Below are positions 28,562 to 37,889 of a stretch of 64,000 nucleotides of DNA, in pieces (the first letter of the stretch is position 1; the number at the start of each line of letters is the position of its first letter). A program made the position numbers and the translations under genes. Origin of the DNA: Ensifer adhaerens (lineage in GTDB: Bacteria; Pseudomonadota; Alphaproteobacteria; Rhizobiales; Rhizobiaceae); NCBI RefSeq assembly GCF_028993555.1, contig NZ_CP118611.1, forward strand, positions 1,172,001-1,236,000, in the 5' to 3' direction. The notes under the pieces were generated by a model that searched no databases, was not told the origin of the DNA, and was given only the letters and a program-made list of their open reading frames with translations.

Positions 28562-29320
28562 ATGCGCTCCCGAATTATCCCTACTCTTGCCCTAGCCTTT
28601 GCGACGAGCGTGGTTGCTTTCGCCGCCCAGGCGGCAGACATCAAGAACATCGTCATCGTGCACGGCGCTTTCGCCGATGGTTCGGGCTGGCGCCAGGCAA
28701 GCGACATCCTGGAGCGGCGTGGCTTCAAGGTGACAGTCGTGCAGGAGCCGCTGACGTCCCTTGCCGCCGACATCGAGGCGACGAAGCGCGTTCTGGACCT
28801 GCAGGATGGGCCGACCTTGCTCGTCGGTCACAGTTACGGCGGCATGGTGATCAGCGAAGCCGGGCATCACCAGAAGGTCGAGGGATTGGTCTACGTCGCA
28901 GCGTTTCAGCCCGACAAAGGCGAGGACCTGGCAACGCTTGCCGGCTCGAAACCGCCGGCGGCGATGAGCATCAAGGAAACCGCTGATGGCAAGTACCTCT
29001 ATCTCGACCCGTTGGCGTTTGCCGCCGATTTTGCCGCCGACCTCCCCAAGGCGGAGACTGCCTTTGCGGCGAAGTCACAAGTCTTTGCCGCCAAGGAGGT
29101 TTTCACTGCCAAGGCCGACGAGCCCGCCTGGCGGACGAAGAAAAGCTGGGCGATCGTGGCGACCGAAGACCGTGCCATCAATCCGGACCTTGAACGAAGC
29201 ATGGCGAAGCGCGCCGGCAGCCAGGTAAGCGAAATCAAGGCGAGCCACGCCGTCTTTGCCTCGCAAGCGGAAAAGGTCGCCAAGGTCATCGAGACCGCGG
29301 CCAAGGACGCCGGTAAATAG
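28562..29320 (+). CDS. Exported alpha/beta hydrolase
   Basis: 252 residues with an N-terminal signal peptide ending at AFAAQAAD. The core has IVIVHGAFADGSGWRQ (oxyanion HG), the nucleophile serine in LVGHSYGGMVISEAG, and a late histidine in KASHAVFASQ. It resembles the salicylate-esterase/hydroxynitrile-lyase-type hydrolases that bacteria export to the periplasm. Substrate unknown. AAAAGGAACG serves as ribosome-binding site. Confidence 0.87.
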   Translation: MRSRIIPTLALAFATSVVAFAAQAADIKNIVIVHGAFADGSGWRQASDILERRGFKVTVVQEPLTSLAADIEATKRVLDLQDGPTLLVGHSYGGMVISEAGHHQKVEGLVYVAAFQPDKGEDLATLAGSKPPAAMSIKETADGKYLYLDPLAFAADFAADLPKAETAFAAKSQVFAAKEVFTAKADEPAWRTKKSWAIVATEDRAINPDLERSMAKRAGSQVSEIKASHAVFASQAEKVAKVIETAAKDAGK

Positions 29321-29341
29321 CCCGAACACGCCGAGCGTCTG

Positions 29342-29376
29342 CGTCCTGAGTGCGGCGCCCTTCCGCACTCAGGACG
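29342..29376 (+). terminator. Long hairpin after the exported hydrolase
   Basis: CGTCCTGAGTGCGG and CCGCACTCAGGACG form a perfect 14-pair stem with a seven-base loop, 21 bases after the hydrolase stop. No strong T-run follows (GTGTATTG), so termination may be partly factor-dependent. Confidence 0.6.
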
Positions 29377-29523
29377 GTGTATTGACGATGTTGTTCCATT
29401 CCAAGTCCTCGACTTGACAGCCCGCTCAAAGAGCGGAAAACTTCAGGCATGGGGGTGCGATCACCCCATGAGGCGCCAGCCGAAGCATCGCGTCCATAGA
29501 ACCGCTCATCCGGAGGACGCGTC

Positions 29524-30345
29524 ATGTCGTCATTTCTCGAAATCTCCTCGGAAAAACTCTCTCGCCTCATCGGCACGCCGAACTGTCCCGAACTGATCGA
29601 TGTCAGGATCGACGACGATTTCGAAACCGATCCCCGCCTCATCCCCGGCTCCCACCGGCGTGACTATCGCCAGGTGCAGGACTGGATGGGGGATGTCGAC
29701 CGGGCATCGGCAATCATCATCTGCCAGCAGGGCAAGAAGCTCAGCCATGGTGTTGCGGCCTGGCTTCGCAATGCCGGTGTTGCGGCCGACGTGCTGGAAG
29801 GCGGGTTCGAGGCCTGGGTGGAGGGCCACCATCCGTCTGTGCCAGTATCCGCGATACCTGAACGGAACGCCGGGGGACGGACCGTCTGGGTTACGCGGGC
29901 GCGTCCGAAGATCGACCGCATTGCCTGCCCTTGGCTGATCCGTCGCTTCGTCGACCCGAAAGCGGTGTTCCTGTATGTGGCGCCGTCAGAAGTAGAGATG
30001 GTCGGCGAGCGCTTCGGCGCAACGCCCTTCGATATTGATGCTCCGATCCGCTGGAGCCACCGCGGCGAGCTCTGCACATTCGATGTCATGGTCGAGCAAT
30101 TCGGCCTTGCAACCGCCCCGCTTCTGCGGCTTGCGACCATCGTGCGTGGCGCCGACACCGCCCGCCTCGCGCTCGCGCCCGAGGCGCCCGGCTTGCTTGC
30201 CGCCTCGCTCGGTCTCTCGCGCATGTATGCCGACGACCTGGAGCAACTGGAAGCCGGAATGCTGCTCTACGACGCCTTCTATCGCTGGTGCCGGGATGCG
30301 ACCAACGAGACGCACAATTGGCCCTCGCCCAAGAAGGACGCCTGA
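29524..30345 (+). CDS. Rhodanese-ChrB fusion protein, chromate-resistance type
   Basis: 273 residues. Residues ~1-105 are a rhodanese domain (PELIDVRIDDDFETD, active-site loop IICQQGKKLSHGVA with the cysteine, and GGFEAW). Residues ~120-270 are the ChrB C-terminal domain (TRARPKIDRIACPWLIRRFVDP, FDVMVEQFG). It lies one base before chrA and is surely cotranscribed. The usual ChrB regulatory N-terminus is replaced by rhodanese, so a role in sulfur- or thiol-linked oxyanion handling, instead of transcription control, is likely. Confidence 0.87.
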   Translation: MSSFLEISSEKLSRLIGTPNCPELIDVRIDDDFETDPRLIPGSHRRDYRQVQDWMGDVDRASAIIICQQGKKLSHGVAAWLRNAGVAADVLEGGFEAWVEGHHPSVPVSAIPERNAGGRTVWVTRARPKIDRIACPWLIRRFVDPKAVFLYVAPSEVEMVGERFGATPFDIDAPIRWSHRGELCTFDVMVEQFGLATAPLLRLATIVRGADTARLALAPEAPGLLAASLGLSRMYADDLEQLEAGMLLYDAFYRWCRDATNETHNWPSPKKDA

Positions 30346-30346
30346 G

Positions 30347-31753
30347 ATGACCGACATTACTGACAGGGCCGCGCCCGATGTGGCGCGGCAACGGCCAAGC
30401 CACGGCATCCCGTTCGGCGAAGCAGTGCGGGTTTGGGCCCGGATTGCGGCTTTGAGCTTCGGCGGCCCCGCCGGGCAGATCGCGGTGATGCACCGCATCC
30501 TTGTCGACGAGAAGCGCTGGATCGGCGAGCATCGTTTCCTGCATGCGCTGAACTACTGCATGCTGCTTCCTGGCCCCGAGGCACAGCAGCTTGCCGTCTA
30601 TATCGGCTGGCTCCTCCACCGCACCGCCGGCGGCCTCGTTGCCGGCCTTCTCTTCGTGCTACCGGGGTTCCTCGCGATTCTCGGCCTCAGCTACATCTAC
30701 GCCGCCTTCGGCAATGTCACCGTCGTCGAAGGTCTCTTCTTCGGCCTCAAGGCCGCCGTGCTCGCGGTGGTCGTCCAGGCGGTCTTCCGTATTGGCGGCC
30801 GGGCACTCAAGAACCGGATGATGATCGGCATCGCGGCGGCCGCCTTCGTCGCCATCTTCTTTTTCCGTATCCCCTTCCCGCTGATCATCCTTGCAGCCGG
30901 TGTACTTGGCTATGTCGGCGCCCGCTTCGGCTCGCCGCTCTTTCGCATCGGCGGCGGACACAAGGCTGGTACGGGCGCGGTCCTGAAGGACGAGGACTCT
31001 GCGCTCGGCGAAGAAATACCCGCGCATGCGCGCCCGAACCTGGCATGGTCGCTGCGGATTTCCGGCGTCCTGCTTGTGCTCTGGCTTGCCCCCCTGGCAC
31101 TGCTCGTCATCGTCCTTGGCTGGAACAACGTCTTCAGCCAGATCGGCCTGTTCTTCAGCCAGATGGCGGTCGTTACTTTCGGCGGCGCCTATGCCGTACT
31201 CGCCTACGTCGCCCAGGAAGCCGTCCAACACTACGGCTGGCTGAAGCCCGGCGAGATGCTCGACGGCCTCGGCATGGCCGAGACGACGCCGGGACCGCTG
31301 ATCATGGTCGTCCAATTCGTCGGCTTCATGGGCGCCTATCGCGACCCGGGGACGTTCCACCCGATGATCGCGGCGACTTTGGCGGCGATGCTGACCACCT
31401 GGGTCACATTCGTCCCGTGCTTCCTCTGGATCTTCCTCGGCGCACCCTTCATCGAGCGGCTGCGGAACAATGCCGCGCTGACGGGCGCCATGTCGGCGAT
31501 CACGGCCGCCGTCGTGGGGGTGATCCTCAACCTTGCCGTCTGGTTCGGGCTGCACACGCTGTTTGGGGAACTCGTAAGCTGGCGTTTCGGGCCGTTCGCG
31601 CTCGACATACCGGTATTGCGGTCGCTGGTGCTGCCATCGTTCCTGCTGACGGTTGCCGCCGGCGTGGCTATCTTCCGCTTCAACGCTTCGGTCATCGCAA
31701 CGCTGCTTGCCTGCGCGCTTGCCGGCATGGCCTGGACGCTGGCAACGAACTGA
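30347..31753 (+). CDS. chrA: Chromate transporter, ChrA/CHR family
   Basis: 468 residues, long-chain CHR type with two homologous halves. Each half has the family motif: ALSFGGPAGQIAVMHR...LPGPEAQQLAVYIG at the start, and AVVTFGGAYAVLAYVAQEA...ETTPGPLIMVVQFVGF in the second half. About ten membrane spans. It expels chromate, perhaps also sulfate-like anions, at the inner membrane. The ATG lies directly after the ChrB-like stop. Confidence 0.93.
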   Translation: MTDITDRAAPDVARQRPSHGIPFGEAVRVWARIAALSFGGPAGQIAVMHRILVDEKRWIGEHRFLHALNYCMLLPGPEAQQLAVYIGWLLHRTAGGLVAGLLFVLPGFLAILGLSYIYAAFGNVTVVEGLFFGLKAAVLAVVVQAVFRIGGRALKNRMMIGIAAAAFVAIFFFRIPFPLIILAAGVLGYVGARFGSPLFRIGGGHKAGTGAVLKDEDSALGEEIPAHARPNLAWSLRISGVLLVLWLAPLALLVIVLGWNNVFSQIGLFFSQMAVVTFGGAYAVLAYVAQEAVQHYGWLKPGEMLDGLGMAETTPGPLIMVVQFVGFMGAYRDPGTFHPMIAATLAAMLTTWVTFVPCFLWIFLGAPFIERLRNNAALTGAMSAITAAVVGVILNLAVWFGLHTLFGELVSWRFGPFALDIPVLRSLVLPSFLLTVAAGVAIFRFNASVIATLLACALAGMAWTLATN

Positions 31754-31768
31754 TCGCAAACGCTGCGC

Positions 31769-31963
31769 CTAGTCGTCGTAGACCGATTGCGGGAGGTGGA
31801 ATCCCTCCGGCAATTGCGATCCATAGAAGCGCTCCTCCGGCGGAGGCGGTGGAGGTTCGCGATGCTTCACCGCGCAGGCGGCAAGCACGGCCTTGAGCTG
31901 CACTGGCCGATAGTGTTCGACAAGGCTCGGAGGTGGATCTTGCTCGTCCGTCTGTTGCGACAT
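31769..31963 (-). CDS. Small proline-rich hypothetical protein
   Basis: 64 residues from ATG 31963, with GAGGACC upstream. It contains a run of six prolines (EPPPPPPEE) and ends LPEGFHLPQSVYDD. No signal peptide. Composition and ribosome-binding site favour a real gene. It is convergent with chrA, 15 bases apart. Function unknown. Confidence 0.55.
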   Translation of the reverse strand: MSQQTDEQDPPPSLVEHYRPVQLKAVLAACAVKHREPPPPPPEERFYGSQLPEGFHLPQSVYDD

Positions 31964-32202
31964 CAGGGTCCTCATGGGAACGGCTCGTCACCGATAACAG
32001 TGCCAGCCAATCGATCTCACCGCAACTGCTCGCCGGCATCGTCGTCGTCGAACCGTGCGACATTGGACAGTTGACCTCCGGCCGCTCCGGGTTTCCTTTA
32101 TGGTCCGGGATAATCCGGCGATCAGTGCGACCGCTCGTCGACTTTCACATCAGCCCGCACCCGCCGGCAGACAAGAACACGCATTCAACGAGGATATCGA
32201 AC

Positions 32203-33231
32203 ATGCAGGATCCCCTGGCGAAACTTGGCCTGAAGCACCCGCTGATCGTCGCGCCGATGGCCGGTGGCCCCTCGTCGCCGGAACTCGTCATCGCATCATC
32301 GGCATCGGGAGCATTGGGGTCGATCGGTGCTGCCTATTCGAGCCCGGCGGCCATCACCGAGTTCGTCGACAAAGTTCGTGCACGTACCGACCGCCCTTTT
32401 GCGATCAATCTCTTCATTCAGCACCCGCAGCCGCAGATCGACGCAACCACGGTCGAACGGGCCCTGGCGGCAACGGCGAGGTACCGAGACGAACTGGATC
32501 TGCCTACGCCGCAATTCGCCGCGCCCTATGAAGAGGATTTCGATCAGCAGTTCGAGGCGGTGCTGAAGGCGAAGCCGGATGTCCTCAGTTTCGTGTTTGG
32601 CGTACTTCCTGCCGAACACACGCGAGCCGCGCGCGGGGCCGGGATGCTGATCGTCGGCACCGCGACGACACCGGAGGAAGCAGAGGCGCTCGAAGAAAGC
32701 GGCGTGGATGCGATTACCCTCCAGGGTTTTGAAGCCGGCGGCCATCGCGGCATCTTCGATCCCGAGGCCAAGGACAGTGAAATCGGGCTTCGGGACCTGC
32801 TGACCCGAACCCTTCCGAAGGCCAAGGTGCCACTGATCGCGGCAGGCGGCATCATGACGGCTGCGGACATCCGGTCGTCGCTTTCCATGGGCGCCAGTGC
32901 CGTGCAGATGGGCACGGCTTTCCTCGCCACCACCGAAGCCGGAACCTCGGCGCCCTACCGGACAGCGCTGCGGGGTGCAGAACGCACGACGCGGACAACG
33001 CGCTCCTTCTCCGGCCGGTTTGCGCGTGGCATCGAGAACCGCTTCATGAACGAGGTGGACGCCGCCGCCGTCATGCCTTTCCCGGCTCAGAACAAGTTCA
33101 CGCGCGATATCAGAGGCGCGTCGGCAGCAAAGGGATCGTCGGACTTCCTCTCCCTTTGGGCTGGAACCGGCAAGGGAGAGCTTTGGCAAGGCTCAGCTGC
33201 CAACCTGATCGAAAAGCTGTTTGCCGACTGA
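32203..33231 (+). CDS. Nitronate monooxygenase (NMO/2-nitropropane dioxygenase family)
   Basis: 342 residues from ATG 32203. A TIM-barrel FMN enzyme: PLIVAPMAGGPSSPELV at the start, then GVDAITLQGFEAGGHRG (FMN/histidine loop) and PLIAAGGIMTAADIRSSLSMGASAVQMGTAFL, the phosphate-binding end. It oxidises alkyl nitronates to carbonyl and nitrite. It probably starts its own transcript, 124 bases before the LysR gene on the same strand. Confidence 0.9.
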   Translation: MQDPLAKLGLKHPLIVAPMAGGPSSPELVIASSASGALGSIGAAYSSPAAITEFVDKVRARTDRPFAINLFIQHPQPQIDATTVERALAATARYRDELDLPTPQFAAPYEEDFDQQFEAVLKAKPDVLSFVFGVLPAEHTRAARGAGMLIVGTATTPEEAEALEESGVDAITLQGFEAGGHRGIFDPEAKDSEIGLRDLLTRTLPKAKVPLIAAGGIMTAADIRSSLSMGASAVQMGTAFLATTEAGTSAPYRTALRGAERTTRTTRSFSGRFARGIENRFMNEVDAAAVMPFPAQNKFTRDIRGASAAKGSSDFLSLWAGTGKGELWQGSAANLIEKLFAD

Positions 33232-33355
33232 TCGCCCGTTGCTCGAAATGTGCCTCCGAAGCCGTTGACGACAGGATAGAGCCTTCCCCTTTACTTCCGC
33301 CAAAACGTGGGTGAATGCTAGGCGATTGGCAATGATCATCGCGAAAGTCGGCAGA

Positions 33356-34288
33356 ATGGATCGTATCGACGCAATGAAGGTGTTCGTGACAGCAGTCGAC
33401 GAAGGCAGCCTTGCGGCCGCAGCCCGGCGGCTGAAACGATCACCGACGGCGGTCAGCCGCGCCCTGAACCTGCTCGAAGCCCATGTCGGGGTGGAGTTGC
33501 TGCATCGAACGACGCGATCGCTGAAGCTCAGCGAAGCCGGCCAGCGCTATGCAGCCGCCTGCCGGCGGGTGCTGATCGATCTCGAAGAGGCCGACATGCT
33601 CGCAGGTGGCGAACGTGCAGCCCCTCGCGGCACGCTGACGATCTCCGCGCCACCGATCGTTGGCGAAGAGGTCCTGCGCCCGATCCTCGACGACTTCCTC
33701 CACCAATATCCTGCAGTTTCGGCCCGGCTTCTCCTGCTCGACCGCTTCGTGAACCTTGTCGACGAAGGTGTCGATATCGCGCTCCGAATCGGCCATCTCG
33801 CGGACTCTTCGCTGATTTCAACACGGATCGGCGGCGATGTCCGGCGCGTCGTCGTCGGCTCGCCTCGCTATCTGGCCAACCACCCGCGGATCGACGAGCC
33901 AGCCGATCTCGCCAAACACCAGATCGTGGCCTTCACCAACTTCGGTCTCGATTCCTGGACGTTCACGCCAGTCGAGGGCTCCTTGATCCCCCGCACGGTA
34001 CAGTTCACGCCGCGGTGCATCGTCAACAGCGTGCGTGCTGCAGTCGATTCTGCCGCCGCGGGTACCGGCCTGACCCGGCTCTACTCCTACCACGTCGCGC
34101 GCTACGTCAGCGATGGGCGGCTGAAAATCGTGCTGGCCGACGCCGAGCATTCGCCGATGCCGGTCCACCTTCTTGCGCCGCAGGGCCGCATGTCGGTTCC
34201 GAAGGTTCGCGCCTTTGCCGATTTCGCGCTGCCGCGTCTGCGGACTGAGTTCTCGCGGATGGCAACGGAAGCCGGCACTCTCGCCTGA
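33356..34288 (+). CDS. LysR-family transcriptional regulator
   Basis: 310 residues from ATG 33356. N-terminal HTH: MKVFVTAVDEGSLAAAARRLKRSPTAVSRALNLLE. A LysR substrate-binding domain follows (RGTLTISAPPIVGEEVLRPIL, FTNFGLDSWTF). It is of the CrgA/DsdC-like group that often controls neighbouring oxidoreductases. Likely targets are the SDR and tautomerase genes just downstream. Confidence 0.9.
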   Translation: MDRIDAMKVFVTAVDEGSLAAAARRLKRSPTAVSRALNLLEAHVGVELLHRTTRSLKLSEAGQRYAAACRRVLIDLEEADMLAGGERAAPRGTLTISAPPIVGEEVLRPILDDFLHQYPAVSARLLLLDRFVNLVDEGVDIALRIGHLADSSLISTRIGGDVRRVVVGSPRYLANHPRIDEPADLAKHQIVAFTNFGLDSWTFTPVEGSLIPRTVQFTPRCIVNSVRAAVDSAAAGTGLTRLYSYHVARYVSDGRLKIVLADAEHSPMPVHLLAPQGRMSVPKVRAFADFALPRLRTEFSRMATEAGTLA

Positions 34289-34431
34289 TTATGCCAATTA
34301 TCGGTTGATTGACTACCGAACGCCGCTAATTCTCCCAATCATCGGATAGGTCTAAATCTGATTGCACCAACGCCGAGGGCGGAGGGCGGGCCGCACAGAG
34401 CGCCCGTTGCAATCGAAGAAGGATCATATCC

Positions 34432-35145
34432 ATGAGCAACGAACAGAAGGTCGCCATCATCACCGGTGCATCGCAGGGTATCGGCGCCGCCCTGGTCCAG
34501 GCCTACCGCGATCGCAACTATCGTGTCGTCGCCACGTCCCGGTCCATCCAGGAAAGTTCGGATGCCGGCGTTCTCAGTGTAGCCGGCGATATCAGCAAGC
34601 CGGAGACCGCAGAGCGGGTCATTCGCCAGGCTCTGGAACGGTTCGGCAGGATCGACACGCTGGTCAACAACGCCGGTGTCTTCACCGCCAAGCCGTTCAC
34701 CGAGTTCACCCAGGAAGACTATGATTTGAACCTCGGGGTCAACGTCGCCGGTTTCTTCCATATCACCCAGCACGCCGCCCGCGAGATGCTGAAGCAGGGC
34801 TCCGGTCACATCGTCAGCATCACGACCAGCCTCGTGAACCAGCCGATTGCCGGTGTTCCGGCTGCTCTGGCATCGATCACCAAGGGTGGTCTGAATTCCG
34901 TGACCCAGGCGCTCGCGATCGAATTCGCCCAGTCCGGCATCCGCGTCAACGCGGTCTCGCCGGGCATCATCAAGACCCCGATGCACCCGCCGGAAACGCA
35001 CGCGGCACTCTCGACGCTGCACCCCGTCGGCCGCATGGGCGATATCCGCGATATCGTCGACGCCGTCCTTTATCTGGAGAACGCCGGTTTCGTGACGGGT
35101 GAGATTCTGCACGTCGATGGCGGTCAGAACGCAGGGCGCTGGTAA
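34432..35145 (+). CDS. Short-chain dehydrogenase/reductase
   Basis: 237 residues. Cofactor motif VAIITGASQGIGAAL, NNAG in LVNNAGVF, and the conserved RVNAVSPGIIKTPMHP region are present. The usual catalytic YxxxK is not evident: the matching stretch reads VPAALASITKGGLNSVTQ, so the tyrosine seems replaced while the lysine remains. This would make it an atypical SDR. It is followed 123 bases later by a tautomerase-like gene. Confidence 0.85.
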   Translation: MSNEQKVAIITGASQGIGAALVQAYRDRNYRVVATSRSIQESSDAGVLSVAGDISKPETAERVIRQALERFGRIDTLVNNAGVFTAKPFTEFTQEDYDLNLGVNVAGFFHITQHAAREMLKQGSGHIVSITTSLVNQPIAGVPAALASITKGGLNSVTQALAIEFAQSGIRVNAVSPGIIKTPMHPPETHAALSTLHPVGRMGDIRDIVDAVLYLENAGFVTGEILHVDGGQNAGRW

Positions 35146-35268
35146 CAGCATAGGGGATGTCCGGGAGCGACCATTGCCTAATCCTGGCCGCTCCCCCCTC
35201 CCCTTACAATGCAGACGATACGGCACCTGATGGTGCCGGCAACATCCAGATCTGAAGAGGAGACGGCA

Positions 35269-35508
35269 ATGCCGATCGTTACAGTTCAGGTGACCCGCGA
35301 AGGCACCACTCAAGACCGCAAGTCGGTCACGGCCGAGGAAAAGGCCGAAATCATCAAGGGCGTGAGCCAGGTCCTGCTCGACGTGCTCAACAAGCCGCTG
35401 GAATCCACCTACGTTGTCATCGAGGAAGTCGAGCTCGACAATTGGGGCTGGGGCGGTCTGCCGACCGCGCAATATCGCGCCCTGCTGGCCGCTCAAGCAA
35501 AGGCCTGA
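35269..35508 (+). CDS. Tautomerase-family protein (4-oxalocrotonate tautomerase-like)
   Basis: 79 residues from ATG 35269 with GAAGAGGAG upstream. The mature protein would begin with the catalytic Pro1 (PIVTVQVTREG). The conserved core is EKAEIIKGVSQVLLDVLNKPLESTYVVIEEV. Members tautomerise or dehalogenate small carbonyl compounds. It probably shares a transcript with the SDR upstream. Confidence 0.9.
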   Translation: MPIVTVQVTREGTTQDRKSVTAEEKAEIIKGVSQVLLDVLNKPLESTYVVIEEVELDNWGWGGLPTAQYRALLAAQAKA

Positions 35509-35533
35509 CACCGCCGATCAGACGTTCCTGCAA

Positions 35534-35566
35534 CCCGCCGCTTGTCCGCAAGCGGCGGGTTTCGTT
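35534..35566 (+). terminator. Rho-independent terminator after tautomerase gene
   Basis: CCCGCCGCTTG-tccg-CAAGCGGCGGG forms a perfect 11-pair stem with a four-base loop, followed by TTTCGTTT. It lies 25 bases after the stop codon. Confidence 0.85.
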
Positions 35567-35585
35567 TGCGAAATTGTGTCGAAAT

Positions 35586-35621
35586 GTATCCGAAGGTGCT
35601 TGCATTACATTCGCATGCAAG
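35586..35621 (+). promoter_or_regulatory. Possible autoregulatory site of the two-component operon
   Basis: A single GTATC (35586-35590) and an inverted repeat CTTGCAT-N9-ATGCAAG (35599-35621) lie ~130-160 bases before the response-regulator ATG. GTATC is the half-site repeated upstream of the facing operons, but only one copy is present here. Confidence 0.4.
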
Positions 35622-35748
35622 TCTGGATGTCGCGAACACACCGAGGACATATCCTGGGCGCCAATGAGACTGAGCGGATGTTCCCCGGCCCTGCCCAGGT
35701 GGTGCCGCAAGGACGCGAAGACCAGAACGGATTTGAGGAGTTTGCTCG

Positions 35749-36489
35749 ATGGAGCATATCGACCATGTGCTGATTGTCGATGACGACCGTGAGATCCGCG
35801 AACTCGTGTCTGGTTACCTCAAGAAGAACGGGCTGCGCGCAACCGCCGTCGCCGATGGGCGACAGATGCGCAGCTTCCTCGAGGGCGATACCGTCGATCT
35901 CATCGTGCTCGACGTGATGATGCCGGGCGACGACGGGCTCGTGCTCAGCCGCGAGCTGCGGGCCGGCAAGCACAAGGCGATCCCGATCATCATGCTGACG
36001 GCCCGCAGCGACGAGATGGACCGGATCCTGGGGCTCGAGATGGGGGCCGATGACTATCTCTCCAAGCCGTTCTCCGCGCGCGAGCTGCTTGCCCGCATCA
36101 AGGCGGTGCTCCGGCGTGCGCGCATGCTGCCGCCAAACCTCCAGATCTCGGAGGCTGGGCAACTGCTGCGCTTCGGTCAGTGGAAACTCGATACGACCGC
36201 CCGGCATCTGATCGATGCAGACGGCACGGTAATTGCGCTGAGCGGCGCTGAATATCGGCTGCTGAAGGTCTTCATCGATCACCCCCAGCGCGTGCTCAAC
36301 CGCGACCAGCTTCTCAACCTCACCCAGGGTCGCGAGGCCGATCTCTTCGATCGCTCGATCGATCTGCTCGTCAGCCGTGTTCGCCAACGGCTCGGCGATG
36401 ATGCCCGCGAGCCGACCTACATCAAGACGGTGCGCAGTGAAGGTTATGTCTTTTCGGTCCCGATAGAAATCGTGGAGGCGCGCGAATGA
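35749..36489 (+). CDS. OmpR-family response regulator
   Basis: 246 residues. The receiver domain (1-~120) has the acidic pair in IVDDDRE, phospho-acceptor Asp55 (IVLDVMMPG), the threonine in MLTARS and the lysine in LSKPFSARELLARIKAVLRR. A winged-helix DNA-binding domain follows (LSGAEYRLLKVFIDHP, RSIDLLVSRVRQRLG, IKTVRSEGYVF). It overlaps its sensor kinase by four bases. It is the best candidate to bind the GTATC repeats between 38.5 and 48.7 kb, since OmpR-type proteins favour direct repeats spaced by one helical turn. Confidence 0.95.
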   Translation: MEHIDHVLIVDDDREIRELVSGYLKKNGLRATAVADGRQMRSFLEGDTVDLIVLDVMMPGDDGLVLSRELRAGKHKAIPIIMLTARSDEMDRILGLEMGADDYLSKPFSARELLARIKAVLRRARMLPPNLQISEAGQLLRFGQWKLDTTARHLIDADGTVIALSGAEYRLLKVFIDHPQRVLNRDQLLNLTQGREADLFDRSIDLLVSRVRQRLGDDAREPTYIKTVRSEGYVFSVPIEIVEARE

Positions 36490-37820
36490 CGACGAGCGCA
36501 AACCCAGGAAGCATTCGACTGTGGCCGCGCACGCTCAGGGCGCGGCTCTTTGTTATCCTGCTGGCCGGTCTGACTATCGCGCATGTCATGTCGTTCACCG
36601 TGCTGTTCTTCGAGCGCTACATGGCCGCGAGATCGGTCATGTTCGATACGCTCGAAAACGAAATCGCCACGTCTATCGCCATACTCGATCGTCTGCCCGC
36701 GCCCGAGCGTGCCTCGTGGCTCCCTCGCCTGGACCGCGATAATTACGGCTTCCTTCTCGGACCTGGCGTTGCGGGCAATCCGTCGCTCGACCCGGCCGCC
36801 ACGGAGATCGCGACGAAGATCGAGCGGGCGACCGGCCTTCAATTTCCGGTCAAAGTCGAAACTATCCCGGGCGAACGTCGCCATCTGCAGGCGCATCTGA
36901 CATTGAGCGACGGTTCGCCGCTGACGATCGACGTCTTTCCCAAGGGTGTCATGCCATTGGCAAACTGGTTGCCCTTCGTGCTCGTGGCCCAACTCGTGCT
37001 TCTGCTCCTGTGCAGTTGGTTCGCCATGCGTCAGGCGGTGCGCCCGCTCGTCAACCTTGCCGCGGCTGCCGATACGCTGGACCCGAACCGGAATACGCCG
37101 CGCCTCAGCGAAACCGGACCCACCGAGGTCGCCTACGCGGCGACTGCGTTCAATGCCATGCGCGACCGCATTGCCCAGTATCTCGAAGAGCGGGTTCAGA
37201 TCCTCGCTGCGATTTCCCACGATCTGCAGACGCCGATTACACGCATGAAGCTGCGCGCCGAAATGGCGGATGATTTCGCCGACCGGGAGAAGCTGATCCA
37301 GGATCTCGGCCAGATCGAAAGTCTGGTCAAGGAAGGTGTCGCCTATGCTCGAAGCGCCCACGGCAATGTCGAAAAGGCGACACGCATCGATCTTGCCTCC
37401 TTTGTCGAAAGCCTTGTCTATGACTATCAGGACACCGGCAAGGCGGTTAGCACAAACGATGGCGATGGCGGCGCGATCACCACCCGGCCCCAGGCGCTGA
37501 GACGCATCCTTACCAACCTGGTCGACAACGCACTCAAGTTTGGTGGCAGCGCGGAGATCGAAGTCAGGCGGCTGGCGGACGACACGGTGACCATCAAGGT
37601 GCTCGACCGCGGACCCGGCATTCCCACTGACCAGCTGGATGCCGTACTCAAACCCTTCGTCCGGCTGGAGGATTCCCGCAACCGCGACACCGGCGGAACC
37701 GGCCTCGGCCTTGCCATTGCCCAACAGCTTGCGGCCTCCATCGATGCCTCACTGAAGCTGACCAACCGCGACGGCGGTGGATTGGTTGCAGAACTCGCCA
37801 TTCGTCGCCTTCCGGCATGA
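36486..37820 (+). CDS. Sensor histidine kinase
   Basis: 444 residues. First membrane span at ~18-42, a periplasmic sensor region of ~110 residues without a recognised fold, second span at ~160-180, then a HAMP linker. The HisKA motif AAISHDLQTPITRMK carries His245. The ATPase domain has NLVDNALKFGG (N box), DRGPGIP (G1) and GGTGLGLAIAQQLA (G2). Overlap with the response regulator (ATGA) shows a matched pair. A signal from the periplasm fits the exported proteins in the putative regulon. Confidence 0.95.
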   Translation: MTTSANPGSIRLWPRTLRARLFVILLAGLTIAHVMSFTVLFFERYMAARSVMFDTLENEIATSIAILDRLPAPERASWLPRLDRDNYGFLLGPGVAGNPSLDPAATEIATKIERATGLQFPVKVETIPGERRHLQAHLTLSDGSPLTIDVFPKGVMPLANWLPFVLVAQLVLLLLCSWFAMRQAVRPLVNLAAAADTLDPNRNTPRLSETGPTEVAYAATAFNAMRDRIAQYLEERVQILAAISHDLQTPITRMKLRAEMADDFADREKLIQDLGQIESLVKEGVAYARSAHGNVEKATRIDLASFVESLVYDYQDTGKAVSTNDGDGGAITTRPQALRRILTNLVDNALKFGGSAEIEVRRLADDTVTIKVLDRGPGIPTDQLDAVLKPFVRLEDSRNRDTGGTGLGLAIAQQLAASIDASLKLTNRDGGGLVAELAIRRLPA

Positions 37821-37889
37821 GGCACAACAAGGCGCGGTGACTTCACATGCCTGCGCCTCAGCCGCTCTCGGAACGACCAATCCTCCAAT

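Noticed and set aside
30433..31896. 487-codon frame overlapping chrA in another phase
   Set aside because: Arginine- and histidine-rich shadow typical of high-GC genes; chrA motifs lie in the other frame.
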